The position numbers and the translations under genes are program-made. Below the pieces are notes generated by a model. That model was given only the letters and a program-made list of their open reading frames with translations, was not told the origin of the DNA and did not search any database. A DNA stretch of 55,074 nucleotides. Source: an uncultured Lachnospiraceae bacterium. Lineage in GTDB: Bacteria; Bacillota; Clostridia; Lachnospirales; Lachnospiraceae. The stretch spans positions 119,939-175,012 of the forward strand of contig CAJUQJ010000004.1 in the NCBI GenBank assembly GCA_910588215.1. Reading direction: 5' to 3'. This document shows, piece by piece, positions 7,378 to 16,124 of the stretch (position 1 is the stretch's first letter; the number at the start of each line of letters is the position of its first letter).

Positions 7378-7809
7378 ATGAACATTAACCATATGTTAAA
7401 TGAGGTGCTGGTGAGGCTTTTCCGCAATATCAATATCATAGAGGAGCGGGCAATCTGCAGCGGAGAATATAAGGATGTAACGGCCAACGACATGCATGTG
7501 ATCGAGGCGGTCGATATGGAAGGGGCCAGGAATATGACGAGTGTGGCCAAAACGCTTGGCGTGACTACAGGGACACTGACCATAGCGGTTAACAGTCTTG
7601 TGAAGAAAGGTTACGTGGAGCGGGTCAGAAGTGAAGAGGACAGGCGCGTGGTGTTGATCTCCCTGTCGGAGAAAGGCAGGAAGGCCTATCTCCACCACCA
7701 ACGGTTCCATGAACAGATGATCGAGGCCATCGTGGAGGAACTGTCGGCGGAAGAGCAGGTCGTGTTGGAGAAGGCGTTGGTGAAGCTGGATCGGTTTTTC
7801 CGCAAATAG
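7378..7809 (+). CDS. fabT: MarR-family regulator, FabT-like
   Basis: FabT represses fatty-acid synthesis genes, binding DNA more tightly with acyl-ACP. The 143-residue product follows FabT in layout: an N-terminal dimer helix (MNINHMLNEVLVRLFRNINIIEE), a winged helix (TSVAKTLGVTTGTLTIAVNSLVKKGYVERVRSEEDRRVV) and an FHEQMIEAIVEELS helix. The segment GYVERVRSE.DRRVV matches what I recall of pneumococcal FabT, as does the match of its promoter to the FabT operator. The start at 7378 has AGAGG before it. The longer frame from 7333 has no site. No fab genes follow. It runs alone before a convergent DUF885 gene, so targets must be elsewhere. Confidence 0.8.
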   Translation: MNINHMLNEVLVRLFRNINIIEERAICSGEYKDVTANDMHVIEAVDMEGARNMTSVAKTLGVTTGTLTIAVNSLVKKGYVERVRSEEDRRVVLISLSEKGRKAYLHHQRFHEQMIEAIVEELSAEEQVVLEKALVKLDRFFRK

Positions 7810-7834
7810 GAGCAACAGAGCTGTAAGCAGCTTT

Positions 7835-9658
7835 TTAAGTAGTATACAGCAGTTTGGTCAACGTCCCGAAATCCGCGGGACCATTCTCCAGCAGGAAGCA
7901 GTGGAAGCGATAGAGGAAGGCAGAGTCGTTCTCGCCCCAGAGGGCAGCGGCCTGCTTTTTTAATTCCATGATCTCCAGATAGCCCAGATAATATTTGGGA
8001 TAGTTGCAGGGCTCCTCGGCGATATAGGTATAGATGGCAGCCATGGTCTCTGTGTTTGCAACGCCGAAAGAAGACAGGATATCGTACACGTTTTCCAGGG
8101 TCGCACCGTCATAATGGATGAAAATATCTAACAGGGCGTACAGGCAAAGCTGGATCTGTCTGTCCAGACGGCACAGTTGATAGTGATCTGCGGCTTCCGG
8201 GTGGAGATCCTGCGCCAGACAAACGGCGTAGTCGTAGGAGGACAGTTCTGCGTACATGGCCCATCCTTCCACAAAACCGCCGTAATAGAGGACGCTGCGC
8301 AGCGGCGTGATACCGGATTTTTCCCAGAATTGTTGACTGTACAGCGTCTGATAGAGATGTCCGGGGTAGCCTTCATGAGCCAATGTTGTGAACAGGGAGA
8401 TATCTCCCTGGGTATCCAGTGTATTGATGTAGACGGTGTTATTCCATACATTGTCTATGGGCGGTGTCATATAGAAAGCCGGTGCAGTGTAGGGTTCCAG
8501 ACTGTCGTCCACATATTTGACGGTGCACCGCACCGGTGCGTCGGCTGTAGCGTCCGGAATTGCAGGGTAATTCTGCCGGATTGCCGTTTCCAGATAGGTA
8601 AGCATCTCCTCCGGCGTCATCTGAGGCAGCAGCGCCTGCTCGTTCAGAAACTGCTCTTTCAGGGAGGGATCTTTGGCAAGCAGGGTAGCCATCTGTTCAT
8701 AGTTAGATTTCAGGTCACGGAAGAGAAGCTCCTTGATCTCGTCTATGGTGCGCACCGAACCGGTCTGCATTCGAAGCAGCGCCTTATAATAGTCCTGCCC
8801 GCCTTCGTGCCTTGCCAGACCGCAGGTATCCTTGCCGCTTCCTTTTAGCAGGGTCAGTTCGTCGGCCAGGCGGTCGTAGGCGGGTGCGACGACGGTGGTG
8901 AGAAGCCTGTTGTTTTCGGCCTCATAGGATAGTGCCTCCTGCTCGGTGATCAGACCGGCTTCCAGGAGCACATCCAGTCTCTGGATAAAAGTAAGTTCCA
9001 GAAAATGAGAATTATTTTCCAGCTGCTCGACATTCATCAGTTCCGCACACTGTTTTATGACCTTATCGGCGGTGGTATCCGACATAAAAAGCCCGGCCGT
9101 CGCTTTTTCCCGTTCAAACACGATAAGACCGTCAAAGTAAGCGGGGATCTGCTCTAAGATGGACAGATAAAGCTCTATGTCTTCAGCTGTATCGAGCCGG
9201 TACTCTGCAAGCAGGACTGGCAGTTCCGAGGGCATACCGGAGGAAGGGGACAGTGGTTCGGAGAAATAAGGGTAGGCTGCGGTATGGGATGCGGCATCTA
9301 TGTATGTGCACAGAAGATTGTAGAGGGAGCGGTTCGCTTCAGAGAGCTTATCCGGTTCAAATTCCGCCAGGCGGTCGGACAGAGTGGACAGCGCATAGAC
9401 ATTGTTCGCAGCTTCGCCCGCATGGTAAACGGGAAGCTTTAACTTGGATTCGTCGATATGCCAGGCTTCCGGGTCGTCCATGGAATAGTGGAAATGGATC
9501 GGATTGGCCTGTAGTTCTTCCAGGAAAAAGCGTTCCGTAAATTGTTCAAAGCGGGCATCCGCATGATGTAGATGATAACAATAAAAAGTTGCAGCGCTAA
9601 AGCCTGCAAAAAGGAGCAGGGCAGCAGCCCATTGTTTGAAAGATAGATGGCGTTTCAA
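7835..9658 (-). CDS. DUF885 family protein (putative membrane-anchored zinc peptidase-like)
   Basis: The 607-residue product starts with a signal or anchor segment (residues about 9-27) and should act outside the membrane. The DUF885 hallmark HEGYPGHLYQ is near residue 426 and resembles an HExxH-type metal site. A second conserved stretch (YYGGFVEGWAMYAE) follows near 455 and probably supplies a further ligand. These features suggest a metallo-carboxypeptidase fold, but substrates are unknown. The start is TTG at 9658, with AGGTG about 5 nt upstream. No ATG occurs before the signal peptide. It is divergent from the sensor kinase operon and convergent with fabT. Confidence 0.85.
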   Translation of the reverse strand: MKRHLSFKQWAAALLLFAGFSAATFYCYHLHHADARFEQFTERFFLEELQANPIHFHYSMDDPEAWHIDESKLKLPVYHAGEAANNVYALSTLSDRLAEFEPDKLSEANRSLYNLLCTYIDAASHTAAYPYFSEPLSPSSGMPSELPVLLAEYRLDTAEDIELYLSILEQIPAYFDGLIVFEREKATAGLFMSDTTADKVIKQCAELMNVEQLENNSHFLELTFIQRLDVLLEAGLITEQEALSYEAENNRLLTTVVAPAYDRLADELTLLKGSGKDTCGLARHEGGQDYYKALLRMQTGSVRTIDEIKELLFRDLKSNYEQMATLLAKDPSLKEQFLNEQALLPQMTPEEMLTYLETAIRQNYPAIPDATADAPVRCTVKYVDDSLEPYTAPAFYMTPPIDNVWNNTVYINTLDTQGDISLFTTLAHEGYPGHLYQTLYSQQFWEKSGITPLRSVLYYGGFVEGWAMYAELSSYDYAVCLAQDLHPEAADHYQLCRLDRQIQLCLYALLDIFIHYDGATLENVYDILSSFGVANTETMAAIYTYIAEEPCNYPKYYLGYLEIMELKKQAAALWGENDSAFLYRFHCFLLENGPADFGTLTKLLYTT

Positions 9659-9702
9659 GGCAGCACCTGTCAGTTGGGTTTGTTCCTAGTATATGAATCG
9701 AG

Positions 9703-9785
9703 GGATGCAAGTATTCTGCCGTGAGTTTGTGCCAAAGGCTGAACTGTTACCCAAAGCTGACATCAGGATGCAAGTATGATATGAT
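9703..9785 (+). promoter_or_regulatory. Promoter of the sugar-sensor operon with 12-bp direct repeats
   Basis: CTGACA (9757-9762), a 17-nt spacer and TATGAT (9780-9785) form a good promoter 34 bp before the kinase start. GGATGCAAGTAT occurs exactly at 9703-9714 and 9766-9777, 63 bp apart (six helical turns); the second copy lies between -35 and -10. A further pair, CCAAAGGCTGA / CCAAAGCTGA, lies at 9732 and 9751. The regulator is not known; the operon's own response regulator is the simplest guess. Confidence 0.6.
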
Positions 9786-9819
9786 GTTAAAAGTATATTG
9801 CTGTCAACGGGAGGTTAAC

Positions 9820-11280
9820 GTGCATTCTGATAAGGTGAAATATTCCATTAAGAATAAACTTTTTATGTTGTCTGCGACGGTGGCGGTGCCGTTTCTGATC
9901 ATGGTGGTCTATCTGATCTACGCGCTGCACAGTTACAGCAATGCTTACAGAGCCATCGTGAGCAATATGACGGTGGCAAATAACTATAACCTGAATTTTA
10001 AGGAAGAGATGGATGAAAGCCTCTATAAGTTAGTGGTGGGGTCTGTCACCTTTGAGACGGTGGGTGACGAGGAAGGGTTGCAGAACCCTTACGGGATGAT
10101 CGAAGATCTGCGCAGTGAATTTGGTAAATTAATGAAGATCACGACAGACGGAGAGAGCAGGGCCTGGCTGCAGATCCTGATGCGCAATATTGATACATTG
10201 GAAGATCGGGTAGACGATATCAAGTCGAATCTGGAGTCTGAGAAAAGTTATGATATGAATATCGAGATGCTTGACAACAATATTTATATCATGACTGAGT
10301 TGGTTCAGGATAACATTCAGTCTTATATCTATTATCAGACGAGAAGCATCGAACACCTGACACAGCAGCTCAATGACAGGGTACATACCTTCACGATATT
10401 CTGCGGCATTCTGCTTGTGCTTCTCGTGGTGATGGTGGTGGTTCTGACGATGATGATCGTGGCAGGTATCATCAAGCCTATTCAAGAACTTTCGCAGGTG
10501 ACTAGGCAGATTTCGCAGGGAGATTTCTCGGCGCGGGCGAGGACGGATACCAATGATGAGGTGGCAGTGCTGGCGGACAGTGTCAACAGCATGACGGAGA
10601 GTCTGGAGGAGCTTGTGGGTAAGATCAAGGAGGACGAGCGCAAGATGCGGCATGCGGATCTGCGGCTTTTACAGGAACAGATCAACCCGCACTTTTTGTA
10701 TAATACGCTGGATACCATTGTCTGGCTGATCGAGGGACATGCTTCCGACAAGGCGGTGAATATGGTAGTATCTCTGTCGGAGTTTTTCCGCCTGGTCTTA
10801 AGCAAAGGCAAGGAGTATATCACGATCCAGGAGGAAGAGATGCATATCAGGAGTTATCTGGAGATCCAGCAGGTGCGCTACCGGGACATTCTGGAATACC
10901 GGATCGACATTGCGCCTGAGCTGTACCGGTATAAAATCCTGAAATTGACGCTGCAGCCGCTGGTGGAGAATTCCCTCTATCATGGGATCAAGTATAAGCG
11001 GGCAAAGGGCGTTATCGTGGTCACCGGAAAGCTGCTGGGGGATACGGTGCTTTTTCAGGTGCAGGACAACGGTGTGGGCATGGAAAAAGAAGAACTGGAT
11101 AATCTGCGCAGTGAGATCATGAAGCCCTGTCAGGACACCGGCAAGGGCTTTGGGCTGGCTAATGTGAATGAACGCATTCGTATGAATTTCGGTGTAGAGT
11201 ACGGTATGGAGATCGACTCTGCACCCGGACAGGGTACTTGCGTGGAGGTAGTGATCCCGGCGATCCCCTATGAGGGATAA
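9820..11280 (+). CDS. LytS/YesM-type sensor histidine kinase
   Basis: The 486-residue membrane kinase has TM1 at about 13-36, an extracytoplasmic helical region, TM2 at about 191-218, a HAMP domain (IKPIQELSQVTRQISQGDF), and the His_kinase domain with phospho-acceptor His291 in LQEQINPHFLYNTLDT. A HATPase domain follows (LVENSLYHGIKY, then QDNGVGM and GKGFGLANVNERI). The start is GTG at 9820, with GGGAGG 5 nt upstream; the long open frame further upstream crosses the promoter. It precedes a membrane-tethered binding protein and a YesN-type regulator. This trio resembles XylFII-LytS-YesN of clostridia, where the binding protein passes the sugar signal to the kinase. Confidence 0.9.
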   Translation: MHSDKVKYSIKNKLFMLSATVAVPFLIMVVYLIYALHSYSNAYRAIVSNMTVANNYNLNFKEEMDESLYKLVVGSVTFETVGDEEGLQNPYGMIEDLRSEFGKLMKITTDGESRAWLQILMRNIDTLEDRVDDIKSNLESEKSYDMNIEMLDNNIYIMTELVQDNIQSYIYYQTRSIEHLTQQLNDRVHTFTIFCGILLVLLVVMVVVLTMMIVAGIIKPIQELSQVTRQISQGDFSARARTDTNDEVAVLADSVNSMTESLEELVGKIKEDERKMRHADLRLLQEQINPHFLYNTLDTIVWLIEGHASDKAVNMVVSLSEFFRLVLSKGKEYITIQEEEMHIRSYLEIQQVRYRDILEYRIDIAPELYRYKILKLTLQPLVENSLYHGIKYKRAKGVIVVTGKLLGDTVLFQVQDNGVGMEKEELDNLRSEIMKPCQDTGKGFGLANVNERIRMNFGVEYGMEIDSAPGQGTCVEVVIPAIPYEG

Positions 11281-11403
11281 CGTCTTTTAGATTTTGCACT
11301 GAGGTCAATAGGATTAATGCAATCTTATCCTTTATGGCAGCCTTGGTTCGACTGCGTATTACAAAAGGAAAACAGGATATCAACAGGAGAAAGAACAGGT
11401 CAC

Positions 11404-12441
11404 ATGAGAACAAATTGGAAACATAATGAGCTGATCGTCATATTCATACTGACAGTCACGATCTTTCTAGCAGTGTTTGTCTGGGGGCTGGGGTTGTTTA
11501 CGGATATCGAGGAGGAGCCCTACGTCAGCGAAGAGACAGACCGCATCGTGGTGGGTGTTTCCCAGCTGGGCAGCGAGTCGGGGTGGAGAACAGCCAATAC
11601 GGAATCGGTGCAGTCGGTCTTCACCACGGAGAACGGTTATTTCCTGCTTTTCAGCAATGCGCGTCAGAAGCAGGAGAATCAGATCAAAGCGATCCGCAGC
11701 TTCATCTCCCAGCGGGTGGATTATATCGTGTTTGCCCCGGTGGTGGAGAACGGCTGGCGGACAGTGCTGCAGGAAGCGAAAGAGGCGGGGATCCCAGTCA
11801 TCATGATGGACAGAAAAGTGGAGGCGGCAGACCAGGATCTGTGCGTCAGCTGGGTCGGCACTGATTCCAGGCAGGAGGGGGTCAAGGCCGGCCGATGGCT
11901 GGAAGGGCATCTGCGCAAGGAAGGCGTGACCGAAGAGGAGGACGTGAATATTGTAGTGCTGACAGGGACGGAGGGCGCTTCCTCTGCGATCGGGAGAAGT
12001 ATGGGTTTTGCGGAGGTGGCGCACAAACACGCCAACTGGAAGATCCTGGAGGAAAAATGTGCCGACTTTACTTCTGCCAAAGGCAAAGAGGTGATGGCAG
12101 GTTTTCTGCGTAAATATCCGGACATCGACGTGGTAGTCTCTCAGAATGATGATATGACCTTCGGCGCTATCGAGGCCATCAGGGAGGCCGGCCGGACCGT
12201 TGGGGTATACGGAGAGATCAGCATCATTTCCTTCGATGCCGTGCATGATGCGCTGGAGATGGTGGCCGACGGCACGATCAACGTGGATATTGAATGCAAC
12301 CCGAACCAAGGAGAATATCTTTCGCAGGTGATATCTATGCTGGAGAAGGGGCAGGAAGTGGAGAAGGACTATTATGTGGAAGAAGATATCTTTACGATCG
12401 ATAATGTGACGGAGGAAGTGCTGCAGGAGAGAAACTATTAA
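11404..12441 (+). CDS. Membrane-anchored sugar-binding protein acting as sensor (XylFII-like)
   Basis: The 345-residue product has an uncleaved-looking N-terminal anchor (residues about 9-31, LIVIFILTVTIFLAVFVWGL) with no lipobox Cys, then a type I periplasmic-binding fold (IVVGVSQLGSESGWRTANT ... VDYIVFAPVVENGWRTVLQEAKEAGIPVIMMDR ... DVVVSQNDDMTFGAIEAI ... ISIISFDAVHDAL). It is clearly a paralogue of the importer lipoprotein at 16125: both share GW.TVLQEA..AGIPV and the QND / ISFDA.HD motifs. Placement between kinase and response regulator, with no importer of its own, suggests it senses the sugar and signals to the kinase. Start chosen at 11404, just before the basic residues of the anchor. 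An upstream frame from 11317 lacks support. Confidence 0.88.
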   Translation: MRTNWKHNELIVIFILTVTIFLAVFVWGLGLFTDIEEEPYVSEETDRIVVGVSQLGSESGWRTANTESVQSVFTTENGYFLLFSNARQKQENQIKAIRSFISQRVDYIVFAPVVENGWRTVLQEAKEAGIPVIMMDRKVEAADQDLCVSWVGTDSRQEGVKAGRWLEGHLRKEGVTEEEDVNIVVLTGTEGASSAIGRSMGFAEVAHKHANWKILEEKCADFTSAKGKEVMAGFLRKYPDIDVVVSQNDDMTFGAIEAIREAGRTVGVYGEISIISFDAVHDALEMVADGTINVDIECNPNQGEYLSQVISMLEKGQEVEKDYYVEEDIFTIDNVTEEVLQERNY

Positions 12442-12477
12442 CTTGATCTCTGCGCACGCTTCGGAATGGAGGAAAAC

Positions 12478-14109
12478 ATGCTGAAAATATTTCTCGTGGA
12501 AGATGAAAGTATCGTCAGGGAAGGGCTGAGGGACAACATTCCCTGGCAGCAGTACGGGTATAAATTCGTGGGAGAGGCCAGCGATGGTGAAATGGCGCTG
12601 CCGCTGATCCAGAAGACACGGCCGGATGTGTTGTTGACTGATATAAGAATGCCTTTTATGGACGGATTGTCTCTGAGCCGCATCGTACATCAGGAGTTCC
12701 CGGAGACGAAGATCATCATAATCAGCGGCTACGATGATTTCGAGTATGCCAGACAGGCCATTTCGCTGGGGGTGGAGCAGTATCTGCTGAAGCCTATCAC
12801 GCGGGCCACGCTGCAGAAGGTGCTGAGTGAGCTGCGGACTAAGATTGAGACGGAGCAGGAGCAGAAACGGTATCAGGACAAATTCCAGGAAGAGACGAGG
12901 GAGTATGAACAATTCTCCCGGACGAATTTTTTCATGAAGGTGTTCGAGGGGCGGATTCCTGTACAGGATATCTACGAGGAGGCGGCCAAACTGTCGCTGA
13001 AGATCAATGCGTCCTGCTATAATCTGATGATGTTCAGCCTGCTGGAGAAAAGGGATGGGCCGGACAATGGTTTCGAGTCGGAGAACTTTGCCAGAAAGAG
13101 GGACGAATTGCTGAGGTATTTTGTGCGTTATCCTGAACACATTGTTTTCCGCTGGAACATCAATACTTATGTGGTGCTGATCAAGGGAAATCCGGAGCAG
13201 ATACAGGAACTGACGGACAGATGTCTTGAGGGGATAGAGCGTATCTGCGGTTCCACGGATGGCGCGCTGGATTGGTACGCCGCAGCCGGGGAGCCGGTGG
13301 AACGGCTCAGCATGCTGGCCAAGTGTTATACGTCTGCCAACCACCAGTTTGCATACAGGTTCCTGATGCCTACAGTTCATATTTTCAAGAAAGAAGTGAC
13401 GGACAACTATATGCCGCCTGCATCCGGCGGCAAGATCGGGGATATCGATTCTTCTAAGGTCGATCCGGGGTTGATCCGGGATTTCCTGACCAGAGGCAGC
13501 CTTGATGAGATCCAGGACTTTACGCTAAGCTGGCTGCGCAGTATTCAGGATGCGCTGCAGTCCAGGCTTTTCCAGAATTATCTTGTATTTCATGTGCATT
13601 TCGTGGTGATGGCGTATGTGGAATCCATCGGCTATGACAAGAAGGAATTTCTGGAGCTGTTGGGGGAGGAGCAGATACAGGAGGCCAATTTCAGTGTGGA
13701 GGAGCTGACTGCCTATATTAAGAACATACTGGAAAAGGCCATGGAACTGCGTGACCAGGAATCTGTCAATCGCAGTAAGACCGTGCTGAAACGGGCACTG
13801 GATTATATAGAAGAAAATTATAGGCAGGAGAGCCTTTCCCTCAATGCGGTGGCAGGAGAAGTGGGCGTCAGCGCCAATTATTTCAGTGCTGTCTTCAGTC
13901 AGGAGATGGAAGTGACGTTTATCGAGTATGTGACGCAGAAACGCATGGAGAAGGCAAAGAAACTGCTGCGTCAGACTGAGAAGCCTTCCAGGGACATTGC
14001 GCTGGAGGTGGGCTATAAAGATCCCCATTATTTCAGCTTCGTGTTCAAAAAGACACAAGGGTGTACGCCCCGGGAGTACCGTATACGGAGTACTAGTACT
14101 CCGTACTGA
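12478..14109 (+). CDS. YesN-type response regulator with AraC DNA-binding domain
   Basis: The 543-residue protein has an N-terminal receiver (MLKIFLVEDESIVREGLRDNIPW), with phospho-acceptor Asp55 in LLTDIRMPFMDG and the Lys in YLLKPI. A long middle region follows, then a C-terminal AraC-type double helix-turn-helix (ALDYIEENYRQESLSLNAVAGEVGVSANYFSAVF ... ARDIALEVGYKDPHYFS-like ... GCTPREYR). GGAGG before the ATG at 12478 sets the start. Partner of the kinase and sensor upstream; the importer operon at 16125 is the obvious target. Oddity: the last eight or so residues (IRSTSTPY) and the stop are encoded by a palindromic repeat. Confidence 0.92.
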   Translation: MLKIFLVEDESIVREGLRDNIPWQQYGYKFVGEASDGEMALPLIQKTRPDVLLTDIRMPFMDGLSLSRIVHQEFPETKIIIISGYDDFEYARQAISLGVEQYLLKPITRATLQKVLSELRTKIETEQEQKRYQDKFQEETREYEQFSRTNFFMKVFEGRIPVQDIYEEAAKLSLKINASCYNLMMFSLLEKRDGPDNGFESENFARKRDELLRYFVRYPEHIVFRWNINTYVVLIKGNPEQIQELTDRCLEGIERICGSTDGALDWYAAAGEPVERLSMLAKCYTSANHQFAYRFLMPTVHIFKKEVTDNYMPPASGGKIGDIDSSKVDPGLIRDFLTRGSLDEIQDFTLSWLRSIQDALQSRLFQNYLVFHVHFVVMAYVESIGYDKKEFLELLGEEQIQEANFSVEELTAYIKNILEKAMELRDQESVNRSKTVLKRALDYIEENYRQESLSLNAVAGEVGVSANYFSAVFSQEMEVTFIEYVTQKRMEKAKKLLRQTEKPSRDIALEVGYKDPHYFSFVFKKTQGCTPREYRIRSTSTPY

Positions 14110-14262
14110 AAACCCTTGTGCAAATATTTCGGTCTATTTTCCCGATTGCACAAGCCCAGAATACTCAACGTAGCCCGCTACGCCTCCGTTTCTGAACTTG
14201 TACACTCGAAAAAATATCCTCGAAAATTTGCACAGGAACTTCAAGTACGGAGTACTAGTACT
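14085..14262. repeat. Inverted-repeat element between two convergent regulators
   Basis: A perfect palindrome, ACGGAGTACTAGTACTCCGT (14085-14104), is echoed at 14245-14262 (GTACGGAGTACTAGTACT). Between them, GTGCAAATATTTCGG (from 14118) and CGAAAATTTGCAC (14221-14233) are long imperfect inverted arms, with a GTAGCCCGCTAC hairpin in the loop. The layout is that of a small non-autonomous mobile or hairpin element. Its left end supplies the stop codon of the response regulator. It may also terminate both convergent genes. Confidence 0.7.
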
Positions 14263-14293
14263 TAGAAGAGATTGACGCCGCGCGCCGGATAAG

Positions 14294-15379
14294 TTAAGAA
14301 TGCAGAGCGGCATCGCTCTCCCGTACGATCAGTTCCCAGGGAATCTCCTGCGATACTGCCGGCAGCCGCTGCAGAGAGCGCAGCATACAGTCCGCGGTGC
14401 GCCGTGCCGTCTCGTGGGGCTTGTGGGCCAGCGTAGTGATGCGGACATGGCTCAACTCACTTAAATAGCTGTCGGCGAAGCAGACTACCGTGATATCCTG
14501 CGGCACTTCGAGGCCGGCGTAAGAAAGTTCCTTAATCATCCAATAAGCGATCTCGTCATTCTGACAGATGAGAGCGGAACAATCCGGCAGCTGCCTGTGG
14601 ATAAACTCCGAGAGGAAACGGGTATCCTGCTTGTCTTCTAACCGGTTCAGCTCTGCTGACGTGTACCAGCCGATGTGGCAGTCGGGAATCATATGCCCGC
14701 TGTCCCGCATAAAGCTCTGAAAACCGTGGTATCGTTCCACGCCACGCATATCATCTATCTTAAAAAGCCCGGCGACTCTGGTATGTCCCCGAGCAGAAAG
14801 ATGCTGTCCCAGCAGATAGCCGCCGGAGTAATCGTCATTCTTGATACATACCGCCCAGGGAAGCGCCGTATAACTGCTGTGCAGGAAGACGAGTGGTCTC
14901 TCCAGTTTGCGGAATTTCTCGTAACAATTCAGATTCGGATTGGGCAGGGCGCTCTTGCAGGGTTCCGCAATGATCCCTCGCGGTGTATCCTGCAGCAGTT
15001 TTTCCAGAATCTCTCGTTCTCTCGACACCTGATCTTTCGTAGAATAGACCGACAGAGTATAGCCCTTATCCGCAAGGAGGGTACGGATATCATTGACCAA
15101 TTCAGGATAGATATGTTCCTGCTCGTTGCGGATAAGCAGCGCTATCGTATTGCCAAAACCGTCCTCGGACAATCCTGTGGCATAAGAACCGCTGCCTTGC
15201 CGGGTAGTGATAAGGCCCTGCGCACTGAGCAGAGACAGTGCCTGGCGTACAGTCTGCCGGCTGACCTGATACTGTCTGCAAAGTTCAGCCTCCGTGGGCA
15301 GTTTGTGAATCCCGTTTTGAAGATTGGCGGAGATCAGATCCGTCAGCCGTGCCGCCAGCTGTTTGTATTTTGCTGCCAT
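14294..15379 (-). CDS. araR: AraR-type repressor (GntR DNA-binding, LacI-like sugar-binding domain)
   Basis: The 361-residue protein fuses a GntR-type winged helix (residues about 1-70: LPTEAELCRQYQVSRQTVRQALSLL ... GLITTRQGSGSY) to a LacI/GalR effector domain (RGIIAEPCKSAL ... VFLHSSY ... DDYSGGYLLGQHLSARGHTRVAGLF ... ICQNDEIAYWMIKEL ... ITVVCFADSYLSEL). This mixed layout is that of AraR, which leaves DNA on binding L-arabinose. The ATG at 15379 has AAAGGA about 9 nt upstream. It diverges from the importer operon across a 745-bp gap. L-Arabinose is the most likely effector given araD nearby; another pentose is possible. Confidence 0.82.
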   Translation of the reverse strand: MAAKYKQLAARLTDLISANLQNGIHKLPTEAELCRQYQVSRQTVRQALSLLSAQGLITTRQGSGSYATGLSEDGFGNTIALLIRNEQEHIYPELVNDIRTLLADKGYTLSVYSTKDQVSREREILEKLLQDTPRGIIAEPCKSALPNPNLNCYEKFRKLERPLVFLHSSYTALPWAVCIKNDDYSGGYLLGQHLSARGHTRVAGLFKIDDMRGVERYHGFQSFMRDSGHMIPDCHIGWYTSAELNRLEDKQDTRFLSEFIHRQLPDCSALICQNDEIAYWMIKELSYAGLEVPQDITVVCFADSYLSELSHVRITTLAHKPHETARRTADCMLRSLQRLPAVSQEIPWELIVRESDAALHS

Positions 15380-15399
15380 ATGTCTTATTCCTTTCATAT

Positions 15400-16124
15400 T
15401 TACCTTTATGCCGAAGCGCTTTGCGCTGAGGACGCGAGCAGAATTTCAGATTCTGCTCTGCGATCAAGGAGTTTGTGGCTCCGGCACAAACTCACAGTTA
15501 AAAAATCAGCACATCAGTGTGATTTTTTAACCTTATCTCTGCAATCTCATGTCTTTCCGGATACAAATGTTCTGTGAAAAGTACGGTGCCAGTATTAGCG
15601 CATACCTGCGCATATGCACACAATGCACACATGCAGACAAGCTGCATGGGCTGCATGGGCTGCAGGCTGCATGGCGCGTGTACGCTCCAAAGAGCATTCA
15701 ACTTGACTTTCGCATTTTACTCATTTGAAAGTGGATTGCAATCGTACAGGTGGTAAATTTTCTTACTTCATGTTCATAATTTGTTCAAAATCTATTCACA
15801 CGCAGGTAAAGAAATCATAAAATTTGCAACATAATTTTCCAATATCGGCAGAATAGACAAACAAAAACAGGAATATTTTCCGTGTTCAATACATAGAAAT
15901 CATAAAAAAACTACCGTAATCGTAAAAATTATAACATAGAAAATAGAATTTGTCTGTATTTTCTTGCGTGGTCACAAATTTGTATTGTTTATTTCAACGA
16001 AATCAAGCAAACGCAACGTTATTACATTGACGATTGATATTGCGACCGATAAAATAAAATCATGAAGACCAGTCCACGGGACAGCTTCATAAACAAATTC
16101 TAATTCATTAAGGGAGGAAAAGTA
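15400..16124 (+). promoter_or_regulatory. Long control region of the sugar importer
   Basis: This 745-bp gap holds several elements but no gene that I can support. A hairpin with GAGCAGAAT / ATTCTGCTC arms lies near 15437-15460. A stem of TTAAAAAATCA and TGATTTTTTAA at about 15498-15530 could terminate in either direction. A GCTGCATGG-rich tract lies at 15640-15675, and MITE copy C at 15681-15753. The last 350 bp are very AT-rich. A strong promoter sits at 16027-16055: TTGACG, 17 nt, TAAAAT, giving a 5' leader of about 60 nt before the binding-protein gene. Confidence 0.6.
15681..15753. repeat. MITE-like repeat, copy C (deletion derivative, 73 bp)
   Basis: It retains the CGCTCCAA.GAGCATTCAAC block, a CATTTTACTCATTTG block and the TIR end CAATCGTACAGGTGG of the family, in the same orientation as copy B. 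The central hairpin and much of the left side have been lost. Confidence 0.7.

Noticed and set aside
7835..9658. Antisense frames inside the DUF885 gene (for example 8177-8848 on the plus strand)
   Set aside because: They shadow a gene with clear family motifs and have no protein features of their own.
11467..13380. A 637-residue antisense frame over the sensor and regulator genes
   Set aside because: Both plus-strand genes have unmistakable domains; the His/Leu-rich antisense product is a typical shadow.
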